Below, piece after piece: positions 44,561-52,133 of a stretch of 64,000 bases of DNA (positions are counted from its first letter, which is position 1; every line of letters starts with the position of its first letter). The translations under genes and the position numbers were made by a program. Source of the DNA: Lawsonibacter celer (GTDB lineage Bacteria > Bacillota > Clostridia > Oscillospirales > Oscillospiraceae). Location of the stretch: NCBI RefSeq assembly GCF_014281125.1, contig NZ_JACOEA010000003.1:263121-327120 (forward strand), given 5' to 3'. Below the pieces are notes generated by a model, which saw nothing but the letters and a program-made list of their open reading frames with translations, ran no database searches and had not been told where the DNA came from.

Positions 44561-45910
44561 TCATTTTTCATTTAATTTATTGTAGAGGCTGGCCAGGGAA
44601 ATCCCCAGCTCGGCGGCCGCTTTGCGCTTGCCCTCAGTGGTGGCTCCGTGACGGGCCAGGGCCTTGTCAATCTCCCGGCGTTCAAATTCCCGTACCCGCT
44701 GGGCCAGTGAGGCGGCCGCCGGCTTTTCTCCAAGACGGCTCAGGTCATCGGGCAGATTGTCCAGTCCAATCACCCCCTCCTGGGTCAGATAGGAGGAGAA
44801 CTCCAGCACGTTGCGCAGCTCCCGCACGTTCCCCGGCCAGGTGTGGCGGCACAGTGCCTGCATGGCCTCATCGGTAATCCGGAGGGTACGGTGCAGCTTC
44901 CGTGAGAGTCCGGCGAGCAGATCTCTAGCCAGAACAGGAATATCCTCCACCCGCTCCCGCAGCGGCGGGATCCGGATCGGGAAGGTATTCAGCCGGTAAT
45001 ACAGGTCGCTGCGGAATTTTCCGGCTGCCGCATAGGCGCCCAGGTCCGCGTTACAGGCGGCAATCACCCGCACATCCACCTCCGCCTCCTTTACCGCGCC
45101 CACCGGGCGGATCCTCCGCTCCTGCAGTGCGCGCAGCAGCTTGGACTGCAGCGCCACGTCCATCTCCGAAATCTCGTCCAGGAAGAGCGTGCCACCGTCG
45201 GCGGCCTCAAACAGGCCCATTTTCCCGCCCTTTTTTGCGCCGGTAAAGGCCCCCTCCGCATAGCCGAACAGCTCTGATTCCAAAATATTGGCGTTGAAGT
45301 TGGAGCAGTTGATGGCCACAAATACGCTGTCCCGCCGGGGGCTGGCGTTGTGAATCGCCTGGGCATAGAGCTCTTTGCCTGTTCCGCTCTCCGACTCCAG
45401 CAGGACCGTGGCGTCCGTGGCGGCAATCCTCTCCGCCCGCTGCTTAACCTGCCGGGAGGCGGGGCTGACCGCCGTAATGTCGTCAAAGGTATATCGGGCA
45501 CCATTCGCTTTGCTGATCGACCGCAGCACCTGGCGGCTGCGCAGCTCGATGGCCTCCAGCTCCTCCCGCGCTCGGTACGCGTCCTCCAGGAATGTGACCA
45601 CCGAAAGGCCGCCCACCAGGGTCCCCTCCTGATAGATCGGGTACATGTTGACAAAGTAAAAGTCCTGGATCTCTTTCCGGGTTAGGTGGAGAATAGGCTT
45701 CCCCTCCTCCAGCACGTCAGGCAGACGGGCGCCCGGGCGCAGGTCCCGCAGGCGGTAGCCCTCAATCGGCCCCACGTCCCCGCCGGCCTCATTGTTGAGG
45801 AATTCCCGATAGGCCTTATTGCCGAAGACAATTGTGCCCTCGGTGTCGATGATGGTAATCCCCTCCCGCATGGCGTCAAAAGCGCTGCGGGCATCCTGGC
45901 CGAGCTGCAT
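44561..45910 (-). CDS. Sigma-54-dependent activator with PAS sensor (RocR-like)
   Basis: The 449-residue protein has an N-terminal PAS domain (about 5-110, with GITIIDTEGTIVFGNKAYREF), a AAA+ domain and a C-terminal Fis-type helix-turn-helix (KRKAAAELGISLASLYNKL). Walker A reads SESGTGKE (173-180), Ser replacing the usual first Gly. The sigma-54 loop is the normal GAFTGA (220-225). It probably senses the cargo substrate and activates the -24/-12 promoter at 44345, binding the paired sites at 44447 and 44545. It lies at the right end of element A, and its own sigma-A promoter is inside the element. Confidence 0.92.
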   Translation of the reverse strand: MQLGQDARSAFDAMREGITIIDTEGTIVFGNKAYREFLNNEAGGDVGPIEGYRLRDLRPGARLPDVLEEGKPILHLTRKEIQDFYFVNMYPIYQEGTLVGGLSVVTFLEDAYRAREELEAIELRSRQVLRSISKANGARYTFDDITAVSPASRQVKQRAERIAATDATVLLESESGTGKELYAQAIHNASPRRDSVFVAINCSNFNANILESELFGYAEGAFTGAKKGGKMGLFEAADGGTLFLDEISEMDVALQSKLLRALQERRIRPVGAVKEAEVDVRVIAACNADLGAYAAAGKFRSDLYYRLNTFPIRIPPLRERVEDIPVLARDLLAGLSRKLHRTLRITDEAMQALCRHTWPGNVRELRNVLEFSSYLTQEGVIGLDNLPDDLSRLGEKPAAASLAQRVREFERREIDKALARHGATTEGKRKAAAELGISLASLYNKLNEK

Positions 45911-45936
45911 AGGACCCTCTCCTCTCTGTGCCTCCT

Positions 45937-45965
45937 ATTGTATCGGAGTGGGCAGCCAAGTGCAA
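45937..45965 (-). promoter_or_regulatory. Sigma-A promoter of the RocR-like activator
   Basis: On the minus strand TTGCAC (45960-45965) and TACAAT (45937-45942) are 17 bases apart. The -35 box is only 16 bases inside the element end. Confidence 0.7.
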
Positions 45966-45980
45966 TCCTTTTATCATAAA

Positions 45981-45995
45981 TCCCACACCAGCCCC
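45981..45995. repeat. Element A right end: 13-bp inverted-repeat arm plus core CC
   Basis: TCCCACACCAGCC (45981-45993) is followed by CC (45994-45995) and then dpaA coding sequence. It is the exact inverse of the left arm at 39602-39614. Confidence 0.85.
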
Positions 45996-46346
45996 GCCCG
46001 GCTTTGATGCCAGGTCGATGACCAGGCTCCCTGGGCGCAGGTCCTCCAGTTCCTCTTCCCCCAGCAGGCGGACGGGCGCGGTGTTGATGACCAGGTCGCT
46101 GCGGCACAGACGGCCCGCCAGCTCCCCCATGGGCACGCTCTCATAGCCAAAGGCCTCCGCCCAGGCCAGATCCGAGCACTTCCTGGCAGCCACCGCCACC
46201 CGCGCCCCCAGGGCGGCAAACCGGTTGGCGAGCACCTTTCCCAGCCGGCCATAGCCCAGGATGAGCACGTTGGCCTCCTGCAGGGTGATGGGCAGCTCTT
46301 CCATGGCGATCTGAACGGCCCCCTCTGCGGTAGGTACCGCCTTAGC
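45994..46346 (-). pseudogene. dpaA: dpaA, middle fragment (interrupted on both sides)
   Basis: The frame reads AVPTAEGAVQIAMEELPITL, then the NAD(P)-binding VLILGYGRLGKVLANRFAAL, VAVAARKCSDLAWAEAFGYE, and ends GSLVIDLASKPGG at the element A core. These are the central and Rossmann parts of dipicolinate synthase subunit A. The C-terminal part continues at 39601 after removal of element A. On the other side the frame runs into the 3' end of a second serine recombinase gene within a few codons, and the N-terminal roughly 120 residues are not found in this window. An ATG within the fragment (46304) would start only a piece. Confidence 0.85.
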
Positions 46347-47748
46347 GATAACAGCCCGGCCTGGGGAGCACGATCGGATCCCGCCGCCCCCAAAGCCGGA
46401 GCTCCAGGCGGTCCGGGTAGACCACCGCCCGCTCCACCGCCGCGGCCAGCTCCCGCTCTCCGGCCGCCGGGGCGGCGGAGGTCTGCGCCGCCCGCTTGTC
46501 CAGGCGGGTCAGCTCCCGCTCGTACTTTTCCCGCGCCAGCGCCAGCTCCTCCCGGGTAATGGCCCCCGCCAGATAGGCGTCCACCGCCCGGGTGCGGCGT
46601 GCCACCAGACGGGCCCGCCGCTCCGCCAGATGGCCGGCGGCGTCCTCCTCCGGTGGCGCGGGCCGTTCCCCCAGCGCCTGCGCCGCGCAGGCGGTCAGCA
46701 TTTCGTGCTCCACCGGGGCCAGAGTGCAGCGCTCCTCCCCGGTCCGGCCGCCGCAGGTCCAGGTGTGGACGGCGCTGCCGTCCCTCCGGCGGCGGATACG
46801 GGAGGTCAGGCGGCCGCCGCACAGGCCGCAAGTCAGCTTGCCGGAGCACCAGTAGCGGCCGGAATAGCGGCTGCCCTCTCCCCGCGCCGCCGCCCGCCGG
46901 GCCAGCTCGGCCTGAACCGCCTCCCAGACGGGCCGCTCCACAATGGCCGGGTGGTGGTCCCGCAGATAGATCTGTTCCTCCATGCCCCGGTTTTCCACCT
47001 TCCGGTGGGTGAGATAGTCGGTAGTAATGTACTTCTTCTGCAGCAGATCGCCCACATACTTCTCGTTGCGCAGCAACCGCAGCACCATGGTGGAGGACCA
47101 GGCAGCCGCCCGGGGGGGCTGCACCCCCTCCTCATTCAGCTCCCGGGCAATGACATAGGTCCCCTTGCCCTCCTGAAGAAACCGCCGGTAGACCTCCCGC
47201 ACCACTCCGGCCTCCCCCTCCCGGATGGACAGCCGTCCCTTTTGAGTGGCATAGCCGTAGGTGCTGTCGTTGCCGAAGGCCACCCCCGCCTCCATCCGCC
47301 GCAGCTGCCCCCACTTTACCCGCTGGGAGGTCTTGCGTGACTCCTCCTGTGCCATGCTGGCCATGATGGTCAGCCGCAGCTCCCCGTCGTTGTCCCTGGT
47401 GTCGATATGGTCGGAGAGGAAGCGTACGCCCACTCCTATCTGTAATAATTTTCTGGTATATTCCAATGTGTCAACGGTATTTCGGGCAAAACGGGAGACC
47501 TCCTTGGTCAGGATCAGGTCCAGCCGGCCGTTTTCCGCATCCCGGAGCAGCCGCTGAAACGCCTGCCTGCGGCGGGTGCTGGTGCCCGAAACCCCCTCGT
47601 CCGCATAGACCCCCGCCAGGCTCCATCCCGGGTGTGCGTCAATGTAGTCCTGAAAATACCGCTGCTGGCTGCGCAGGGAATTGGCCTGGTCCTCCCGGTC
47701 GGTGGACACCCGGCAGTAGGCCGCCACCCGCAGCTTTGCCTGTTCCAC
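46342..47748 (-). CDS. Large serine recombinase of a second element (element B)
   Basis: The protein of about 468 residues begins VEQAKLRVAAYCRVSTDRED, with catalytic Ser15. It continues YADEGVSGTSTRRRQAFQRL and LTKEVSRFARNTVDTLEYTR, a recombinase domain (WSSTMVLRLLRNEKYVGDLL), a zinc ribbon (CSGKLTCGLCGGRL with a later CGG and C) and a coiled C-terminus. GTG 47748 has GGGGG 8 bases upstream; the frame to 47904 runs over the divergent promoter. The stop codon lies at the junction with the dpaA middle fragment, so this enzyme probably moves the DNA that separates that fragment from the N-terminal part of dpaA. Confidence 0.9.
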   Translation of the reverse strand: MEQAKLRVAAYCRVSTDREDQANSLRSQQRYFQDYIDAHPGWSLAGVYADEGVSGTSTRRRQAFQRLLRDAENGRLDLILTKEVSRFARNTVDTLEYTRKLLQIGVGVRFLSDHIDTRDNDGELRLTIMASMAQEESRKTSQRVKWGQLRRMEAGVAFGNDSTYGYATQKGRLSIREGEAGVVREVYRRFLQEGKGTYVIARELNEEGVQPPRAAAWSSTMVLRLLRNEKYVGDLLQKKYITTDYLTHRKVENRGMEEQIYLRDHHPAIVERPVWEAVQAELARRAAARGEGSRYSGRYWCSGKLTCGLCGGRLTSRIRRRRDGSAVHTWTCGGRTGEERCTLAPVEHEMLTACAAQALGERPAPPEEDAAGHLAERRARLVARRTRAVDAYLAGAITREELALAREKYERELTRLDKRAAQTSAAPAAGERELAAAVERAVVYPDRLELRLWGRRDPIVLPRPGCYR

Positions 47749-47798
47749 GGCGCATACCCCCTTTCCACTCCAGAACCTATGCGCCCAGGGGAAAGGAA

Positions 47799-47827
47799 TT
47801 GCCTCCGGGGACAAAAAACGGTATAAT
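47799..47827 (+). promoter_or_regulatory. Promoter of the TetR-family regulator gene
   Basis: TTGCCT and TATAAT are 17 bases apart, 42 bases before the ATG. Confidence 0.7.
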
Positions 47828-47869
47828 ACGATATCATACGCTTCACACAGAGGAGGAGGACGGGGACTT

Positions 47870-48457
47870 ATGGCAAGGAAATCCGCCCGCAATACCCGGG
47901 GCAAGATTGTCAGCGCTGCCTGGAAGCTCTTTTATGAGCAGGGGTACGAGCACACCACGGTGGAGGAAATCATCGATCTGTCTCGCACCTCCAAGGGTTC
48001 CTTCTACCACTATTTTGACGGCAAGGACGCCCTGCTGAGCACCCTGAGCGACCTGTTCGACGAAAAGTATGAGGCCCTGCGGGAGACCATGGACCCAGCT
48101 ATGCCCGCCATGGAGCAGCTTCTTTTTCTCAACAGTGAGCTTTTCGGCATGATCGAGGACAGCGTCTCCTTGGAGCTGCTCTCCCGGCTGCTCTCCACCC
48201 AGCTGGTGACCAGCGGTGAAAAGCACCTATTGGACCACAAGCGCACCTACTACCGCCTGCTGCGCCGCATTATTGCCGACGGGCAGTCCTCCGGACAGTT
48301 CTCCTCCAAACGGAGTGTCAATGAGCTGGTTAAGCTCTACGCCCTGTGCGAGCGCGCCCTTCTGTATGACTGGTGCCTGTGCGGCGGGGAATATAACCTG
48401 CGGGATTACGCCGCTCAGGTTCTGCCCCATTTTTTGAGCGGTTTCCTTCCAGGCTAG
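47870..48457 (+). CDS. TetR/AcrR-family transcriptional regulator
   Basis: The 195-residue protein has an N-terminal helix-turn-helix of the TetR class (AAWKLFYEQGYEHTTVEEII and SRTSKGSFYHYFDGKDALL, about residues 15-58) and an all-helical ligand domain. Such proteins usually repress a nearby gene until a ligand binds. A 46-base perfect palindrome lies directly downstream, overlapping the -35 of the Na+ symporter gene, and is the obvious operator candidate. It is divergent from recombinase B. Confidence 0.88.
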   Translation: MARKSARNTRGKIVSAAWKLFYEQGYEHTTVEEIIDLSRTSKGSFYHYFDGKDALLSTLSDLFDEKYEALRETMDPAMPAMEQLLFLNSELFGMIEDSVSLELLSRLLSTQLVTSGEKHLLDHKRTYYRLLRRIIADGQSSGQFSSKRSVNELVKLYALCERALLYDWCLCGGEYNLRDYAAQVLPHFLSGFLPG

Positions 48458-48512
48458 CCTCCTAAAATCCGTCTTGTCTTTATCCCTTCCTTTTTCTTAT
48501 ATTTTCTTCCAT

Positions 48513-48558
48513 AATACAGAACAGTGTATAGACTATAGTCTATACACTGTTCTGTATT
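48513..48558. promoter_or_regulatory. 46-base perfect palindrome, likely operator (or terminator plus operator)
   Basis: Two 23-base arms meet without a spacer; the centre is TATAGACTATAGTCTATA. The right end overlaps the first two bases of the -35 box of the next promoter. It is the only such structure between the TetR gene and the symporter gene. Confidence 0.75.
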
Positions 48559-48585
48559 GCGTTCTATTTTTTGTCGTGATATGAT
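48557..48585 (+). promoter_or_regulatory. Promoter of the Na+ symporter gene
   Basis: TTGCGT (48557-48562) and TATGAT (48580-48585) are 17 bases apart; the leader to the ATG is about 80 bases. Confidence 0.65.
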
Positions 48586-48670
48586 AACGGATAATTCCGA
48601 TTTCCCGCCGTCTGCGCTTTGTGTGGGGCGCATCCGGTCAGAGAAATCTGTCTTTGGGGAGGTTCTCTAT

Positions 48671-50206
48671 ATGACCACAGCACAAATCTGTATCCTTGCG
48701 GCCATTGTGATCTATCTGGTGGCAATGGTCCTTGTCGGCGTCTATTTCAGCCGGAAAGGCAGCGGCGACTCCTCCGACCAGTTCTATCTGGGCGGGCGCG
48801 GCCTGGGCCCCATCGTGACCGCCATGAGCGCGGAGGCCTCCGATATGAGCAGCTATCTGCTGATGGGGCTGCCCGGCCTGGCCTATCTGTGCGGTGTGGC
48901 CGAGGTGGGCTGGACCGCCATCGGCCTTGCGGTAGGTACTTATCTCAACTGGCTGATTGTGGCCAAGCGTCTGCGCCGCTACTCCGACCGTCTGGGCGCC
49001 ATTACTCTCCCGGACTTCTTCTCCCGCCGATACCGGGACAACCGCCGGGCGCTCTCCTGCATCGCCGCCCTGATTATCCTAATTTTCTTTGTCCCCTATA
49101 CCGCCTCGGGCTTCAAGGCGGTGGGCACGCTGTTCAACAGTCTGTTCGGCTGGGAGTATCACACCTCTATGATCATCGGCGCCATTGTCATCATCGGCTA
49201 CACGGTGCTGGGCGGCTTCCTGGCCGTATCCACCACGGATCTGATCCAGAGCGTTGTGATGACCATCGCCCTGATCGTCATCGTGATCTTCGGCGTGCAG
49301 CAGGCGGGCGGCTGGGACGTGGTGGCGGAAAACGCCAAGTCCCTGCCCGGCTATCTGAATATGACCCAGGGGTATAACGCGGCGGCCGGGACGGCCTCCT
49401 CCTTCGGCGGGCTGAGCATTGTTTCCACCCTGGCCTGGGGTCTGGGCTACTTCGGCATGCCCCACATCCTCCTGCGCTTTATGGCCATCCGCCACGAGGA
49501 TGAGCTCAAGACCTCCCGCCGCATTGCCTCCATCTGGGTGGTCATCTCCATGCTCATTGCGATTTTGATCGGCATCATCGGCTACAGCGTCTCTGCCGCC
49601 GGAAAAATCCCCTTCCTCTCCTCCAGCGCCGAGTCTGAGACCATTATTGTCCGCCTGTCTGACCTGATGAGCCAGCACGGCGTGCTCCTTGCTCTCATGG
49701 CCGGCGTGGTGCTGGCCGGCATTCTGGCCAGTACCATGTCCACTGCGGACTCCCAGCTGCTGGCAGCCGCCTCCAGCGTGTCCCAGGACCTGATGCAGGA
49801 CTTTTTCCATGTAAAGCTCAGCGCCAAGGCCGCCATGCTGGCTGCCCGCGCCACAGTAATTATTATCGCCGTCATCGGCATTCTTCTGGCCTGGGATCCC
49901 AACAGCTCGGTCTTCAAAATCGTCTCCTTTGCCTGGGCGGGTTTCGGCGCCGCCTTTGGCCCGGTCATGCTCATGTCTCTGTTCTGGAAGCGGAGCAACA
50001 AGTGGGGCGCCCTGGCCGGCATGGTCTCCGGCGGCGCCATGGTGTTTATCTGGAAGTACGGCGTCGCCCGCCTCGGTGGAGCCTGGGCCATTTATGAGCT
50101 GCTGCCCGCTTTTCTGGTTGCCTGCGCAGCGATCGTGGTGGTCTCCCTCCTCACCGCACCCCCGTCGAAAGAGGTCGTCCGCGAATTCGAGTCTGTGCGG
50201 CGCTGA
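48671..50206 (+). CDS. Sodium:solute symporter, PutP (sodium/proline) type
   Basis: The 511-residue protein has about 13 membrane segments. DQFYLGGRGLGPIVTAMSAE, ASDMSSYLLMGLPGLAYLCG and the SSS-family helix around AGILASTMSTADSQLLAAAS, with Ser/Thr Na+ ligands, all match the PutP group. It should import proline or a similar amino or betaine compound with Na+. ATG 48671 follows GGGGAGG by about 9 bases. The gene is probably controlled by the upstream TetR protein through the palindrome. It ends at a strong terminator. Confidence 0.9.
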   Translation: MTTAQICILAAIVIYLVAMVLVGVYFSRKGSGDSSDQFYLGGRGLGPIVTAMSAEASDMSSYLLMGLPGLAYLCGVAEVGWTAIGLAVGTYLNWLIVAKRLRRYSDRLGAITLPDFFSRRYRDNRRALSCIAALIILIFFVPYTASGFKAVGTLFNSLFGWEYHTSMIIGAIVIIGYTVLGGFLAVSTTDLIQSVVMTIALIVIVIFGVQQAGGWDVVAENAKSLPGYLNMTQGYNAAAGTASSFGGLSIVSTLAWGLGYFGMPHILLRFMAIRHEDELKTSRRIASIWVVISMLIAILIGIIGYSVSAAGKIPFLSSSAESETIIVRLSDLMSQHGVLLALMAGVVLAGILASTMSTADSQLLAAASSVSQDLMQDFFHVKLSAKAAMLAARATVIIIAVIGILLAWDPNSSVFKIVSFAWAGFGAAFGPVMLMSLFWKRSNKWGALAGMVSGGAMVFIWKYGVARLGGAWAIYELLPAFLVACAAIVVVSLLTAPPSKEVVREFESVRR

Positions 50207-50215
50207 TATATCTGC

Positions 50216-50260
50216 AAAAAGCCTCCCGGTGCGGACAATCGCCGCACCGGGGGGCTTTTA
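50216..50260. terminator. Bidirectional terminator
   Basis: AAAAAGCC and CCCGGTGCGG pair with CCGCACCGGGGGGCTTTTA between the convergent symporter and membrane-protein genes. Confidence 0.85.
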
Positions 50261-50262
50261 CG

Positions 50263-50676
50263 CTATTTTTCGCCCTGCTCTCCCAGCCATGGGTCACGCG
50301 CTTTCTGTACAATGCAGACCACCTCGTAGCGCATGGCCCGGCGCATCCGGGTACGCCGAGTAGTGAGCCAGATCAACAAAAAGCCCAGCAGGGCCAGGAT
50401 TCCGCCGGAGAGCAGGCGCTCTGCCCCCGCGCCACCCCGCTCCAGGAGCATACCGATCACAAAGAACAGTGGCACCACCAGATAGGGCAGCCACTCGCCG
50501 CGGGCTTTTTTCCAGGGCTTGGCGGGTTTGAGCTCCACCACATCGCCCCGCTTGGCCTTTTCCAAGTTTTCCGCAACGCAGCGCTCCTTACCGGGCTCCC
50601 CGTTTTCCCAGAGGACAGCCTCGGCGTAGCCCTGAGTGATAACCCGGGTAATTGTTGCCATAACAACAGCGGGCAT
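50263..50676 (-). CDS. Two-helix membrane protein, RseC-like
   Basis: The 137-residue protein has an N-terminal beta-rich part (ITRVITQGYAEAVLW, then RGDVVELKP), two membrane segments (about 65-80 and 88-105) and a basic/acidic cytoplasmic tail. The layout resembles RseC/RnfX-associated proteins, but the N-terminal cysteine cluster of that family is absent. ATG 50676 has AAAGGAG 8 bases upstream. It follows the atoE 3' part in the same direction after a hairpin. The function is unknown. Confidence 0.6.
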   Translation of the reverse strand: MPAVVMATITRVITQGYAEAVLWENGEPGKERCVAENLEKAKRGDVVELKPAKPWKKARGEWLPYLVVPLFFVIGMLLERGGAGAERLLSGGILALLGFLLIWLTTRRTRMRRAMRYEVVCIVQKARDPWLGEQGEK

Positions 50677-50702
50677 AAGCGCGCTCCTTTCTTTCGGTGC
50701 GT

Positions 50703-50732
50703 CAAAGGGAGAACCAAACGGTTCTCCCTTTG
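50703..50732. terminator. Hairpin after atoE
   Basis: CAAAGGGAGAACC pairs perfectly with GGTTCTCCCTTTG around AAAC, 28 bases after the atoE stop codon on the minus strand. Confidence 0.7.
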
Positions 50733-50760
50733 ATAGTTTTACTTTGATTCAGAGAGGTGC

Positions 50761-51556
50761 TCAGATAAACATGGGGATAAAATACAGGCCCAGGCAGACA
50801 ATCACTACCCAGAATACACAGATAAAGGCCATAAAGCCCCACACATCCTTGAGCTTCATACCGACTACGGACAGAGCCGGGATGACATACAGAGGCTGGA
50901 GCAGGTTGGTACACTCGTCGCCATAGACAAAGGCGTTCAGGCAGTTGACCAAGTTAGTACCAGGGATAGCCTTGGCAGCCTCCACAATAAGGGGGCCCTG
51001 GACGGTGAACTGACCGCCTTGAGAGGGGATGAACAGATTTACGACACAGGCGGACAGGAAGGAGAAGATGGGCATAGTCTGGGCGTTGGCCACGGAGATC
51101 ATGGCGTTGATCAGCACAGAGCCCAAGCCGCCGTCAATGTACATCATACCCATGATGGCGCCGTAGAAGGGGAACTGGAGCATGACGTCGGTGGCCAGGT
51201 GCATGGAGTTTTTGTGGGCCTCAATCCACTGATGAGGCTCGGGGAACAGGAAGCAGTTAATGCCTACAAACAGGAAGATAACCAGGTTCATGTTCAGCGC
51301 GCCCAGCAGGCCCTTGGTTGCCACAGAGTACACAATGTAGACGAAGATGAAAGCGCCGGTAATCCACATAAAGGGCTTAAAGGCATTCATGTGCTCGGCA
51401 GCGTTTTCGGGCTTCTTGGTGCTCTTGTAGGACTCCGGCACCACATCGGCTTCGGTGGCAATGTCGCCCAGCTCCACCAGCTCATCCTTGCCGGGCTGAG
51501 TGAAAAGCACCAGCAGGATGAATACCACGGCCAGGACAACCCAGAGGATAATGCTC
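50761..51556 (-). pseudogene. atoE-like short-chain fatty acid transporter, C-terminal part (split gene)
   Basis: The frame reads SIILWVVLAVVFILLVLFTQ and holds six or so membrane segments with YIDGGLGSVLINAMISVANA and FIPSQGGQFTVQGPLIVEAA, typical of the AtoE/short-chain fatty acid transporter family, but it covers only about 265 residues of some 460. The first 200 residues are at 62234-62842 on the same strand, separated by the tet(W) transposon. A TTG inside the transposon end (51579) opens the frame but has no clear ribosome site. The intact protein would carry acetoacetate or butyrate, matching the neighbouring hydroxyacyl-CoA dehydrogenase and keto-acid cleavage genes. Confidence 0.88.
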
Positions 51557-51575
51557 ATGTACGGTAAGGAAGCAA
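51557..51575. repeat. Left inverted repeat of the tet(W) transposon
   Basis: ATGTACGGTAAGGAAGCAA matches the inverted right end (ATGTGCGATAAAGAAGTAA) at 15 of 19 positions, and all four differences are transitions. Confidence 0.75.
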
Positions 51576-51640
51576 GCAACCGAAAACAAGAGATAGACCG
51601 CCAGCACTACACTATTCCGAACCAAAGACCAAAAGATAAG

Positions 51641-51680
51641 CATTGTGGGAAAATCTAAACTTTTGGATTTTCCTACAATG
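51641..51680. terminator. Hairpin inside the left transposon end
   Basis: CATTGTGGGAAAATC pairs with GATTTTCCTACAATG over 14 of 15 bases around TAAACTTTTG. Confidence 0.5.
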
Positions 51681-51772
51681 CCAACTACGGCGGAATCCCT
51701 CCCACTCCTTATATCTTTCTGTATACATTGAATTTGTATTTAGTAAAATGCAGACAACACCACGGATCGGCT

Positions 51773-51796
51773 TTTGGTTGGACAATTCCAACCAAA
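51773..51796. repeat. Short perfect inverted repeat upstream of tet(W)
   Basis: TTTGGTTGGA and TCCAACCAAA flank CAAT, about 90 bases before the tet(W) -35 box. It may be a protein site or a terminator without a T run. Confidence 0.5.
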
Positions 51797-51885
51797 CACC
51801 ACAGCAGACAGCAGAAAACATTCTGAACGCTAGGAAGCCGGTATGATTGTTACATATAAGGGGAAGAAAAATTTCTTTTAGGTAC

Positions 51886-51914
51886 TTGCTTTCCTAAAAC
51901 TGATGTGATACAAT
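51886..51914 (+). promoter_or_regulatory. tet(W) promoter
   Basis: TTGCTT and TACAAT are 17 bases apart and precede the leader peptide by 28 bases. Confidence 0.8.
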
Positions 51915-51942
51915 GATTTAATCCAGAAAAGGAGTAAAAAAT

Positions 51943-51966
51943 ATGCGGCAAGGTATTCTTAAATAA
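51943..51966 (+). CDS. tet(W) leader peptide
   Basis: ATG 51943 opens a seven-codon frame MRQGILK with AAAGGAG upstream. Its codons 4-7 lie in GTATTCTTAAA (51953-51963), which is exactly complementary to TTTAAGAATAC at 52039-52049, so ribosome position on the leader can change RNA folding. This is the attenuation layout known for tet(M)-type genes. Confidence 0.75.
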   Translation: MRQGILK

Positions 51967-52133
51967 AACTATAATCAAATAGTGGGAACAAAGGATTATG
52001 ATAGCTCCTTTTGTAGGGGCTTAGTTTTTTGTACCCAATTTAAGAATACTTTTGCCTTATCAATTTTGACATATCCCCAAAAACAGCAATCACAAACAGG
52101 TGTATGCTGTATATGTGTATGTCCGCAACTTAT

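Larger units (their letters stand above)
39600..45995. mobile_element. Element A: 6.4-kb serine-recombinase element inserted in dpaA, with catabolic cargo
   Basis: The segment between the two CC cores holds a large serine recombinase (39674-40978), a 41-codon ORF before it, an AtuA-related gene, an AtuA-family gene, a CitMHS-type transporter, a sigma-54 promoter and a sigma-54 activator. No phage structural genes and no relaxase are present. Removal by recombination between the cores would delete 6394 bases, fuse the two dpaA parts in frame, and leave a circle with a 28-base site made of the two 13-base arms around CC. Whether excision happens, and when, is inference from the skin-type elements of other spore formers. 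Confidence 0.82.

Noticed and set aside
39600..45995. Element A as a prophage remnant
   Set aside because: No capsid, tail, terminase, lysis or repressor genes; only the recombinase and metabolic cargo are present.
50761..51579. C-terminal atoE part as an independent transporter started by TTG 51579
   Set aside because: It lacks the first half of the fold, and that half lies in the same orientation across the transposon.
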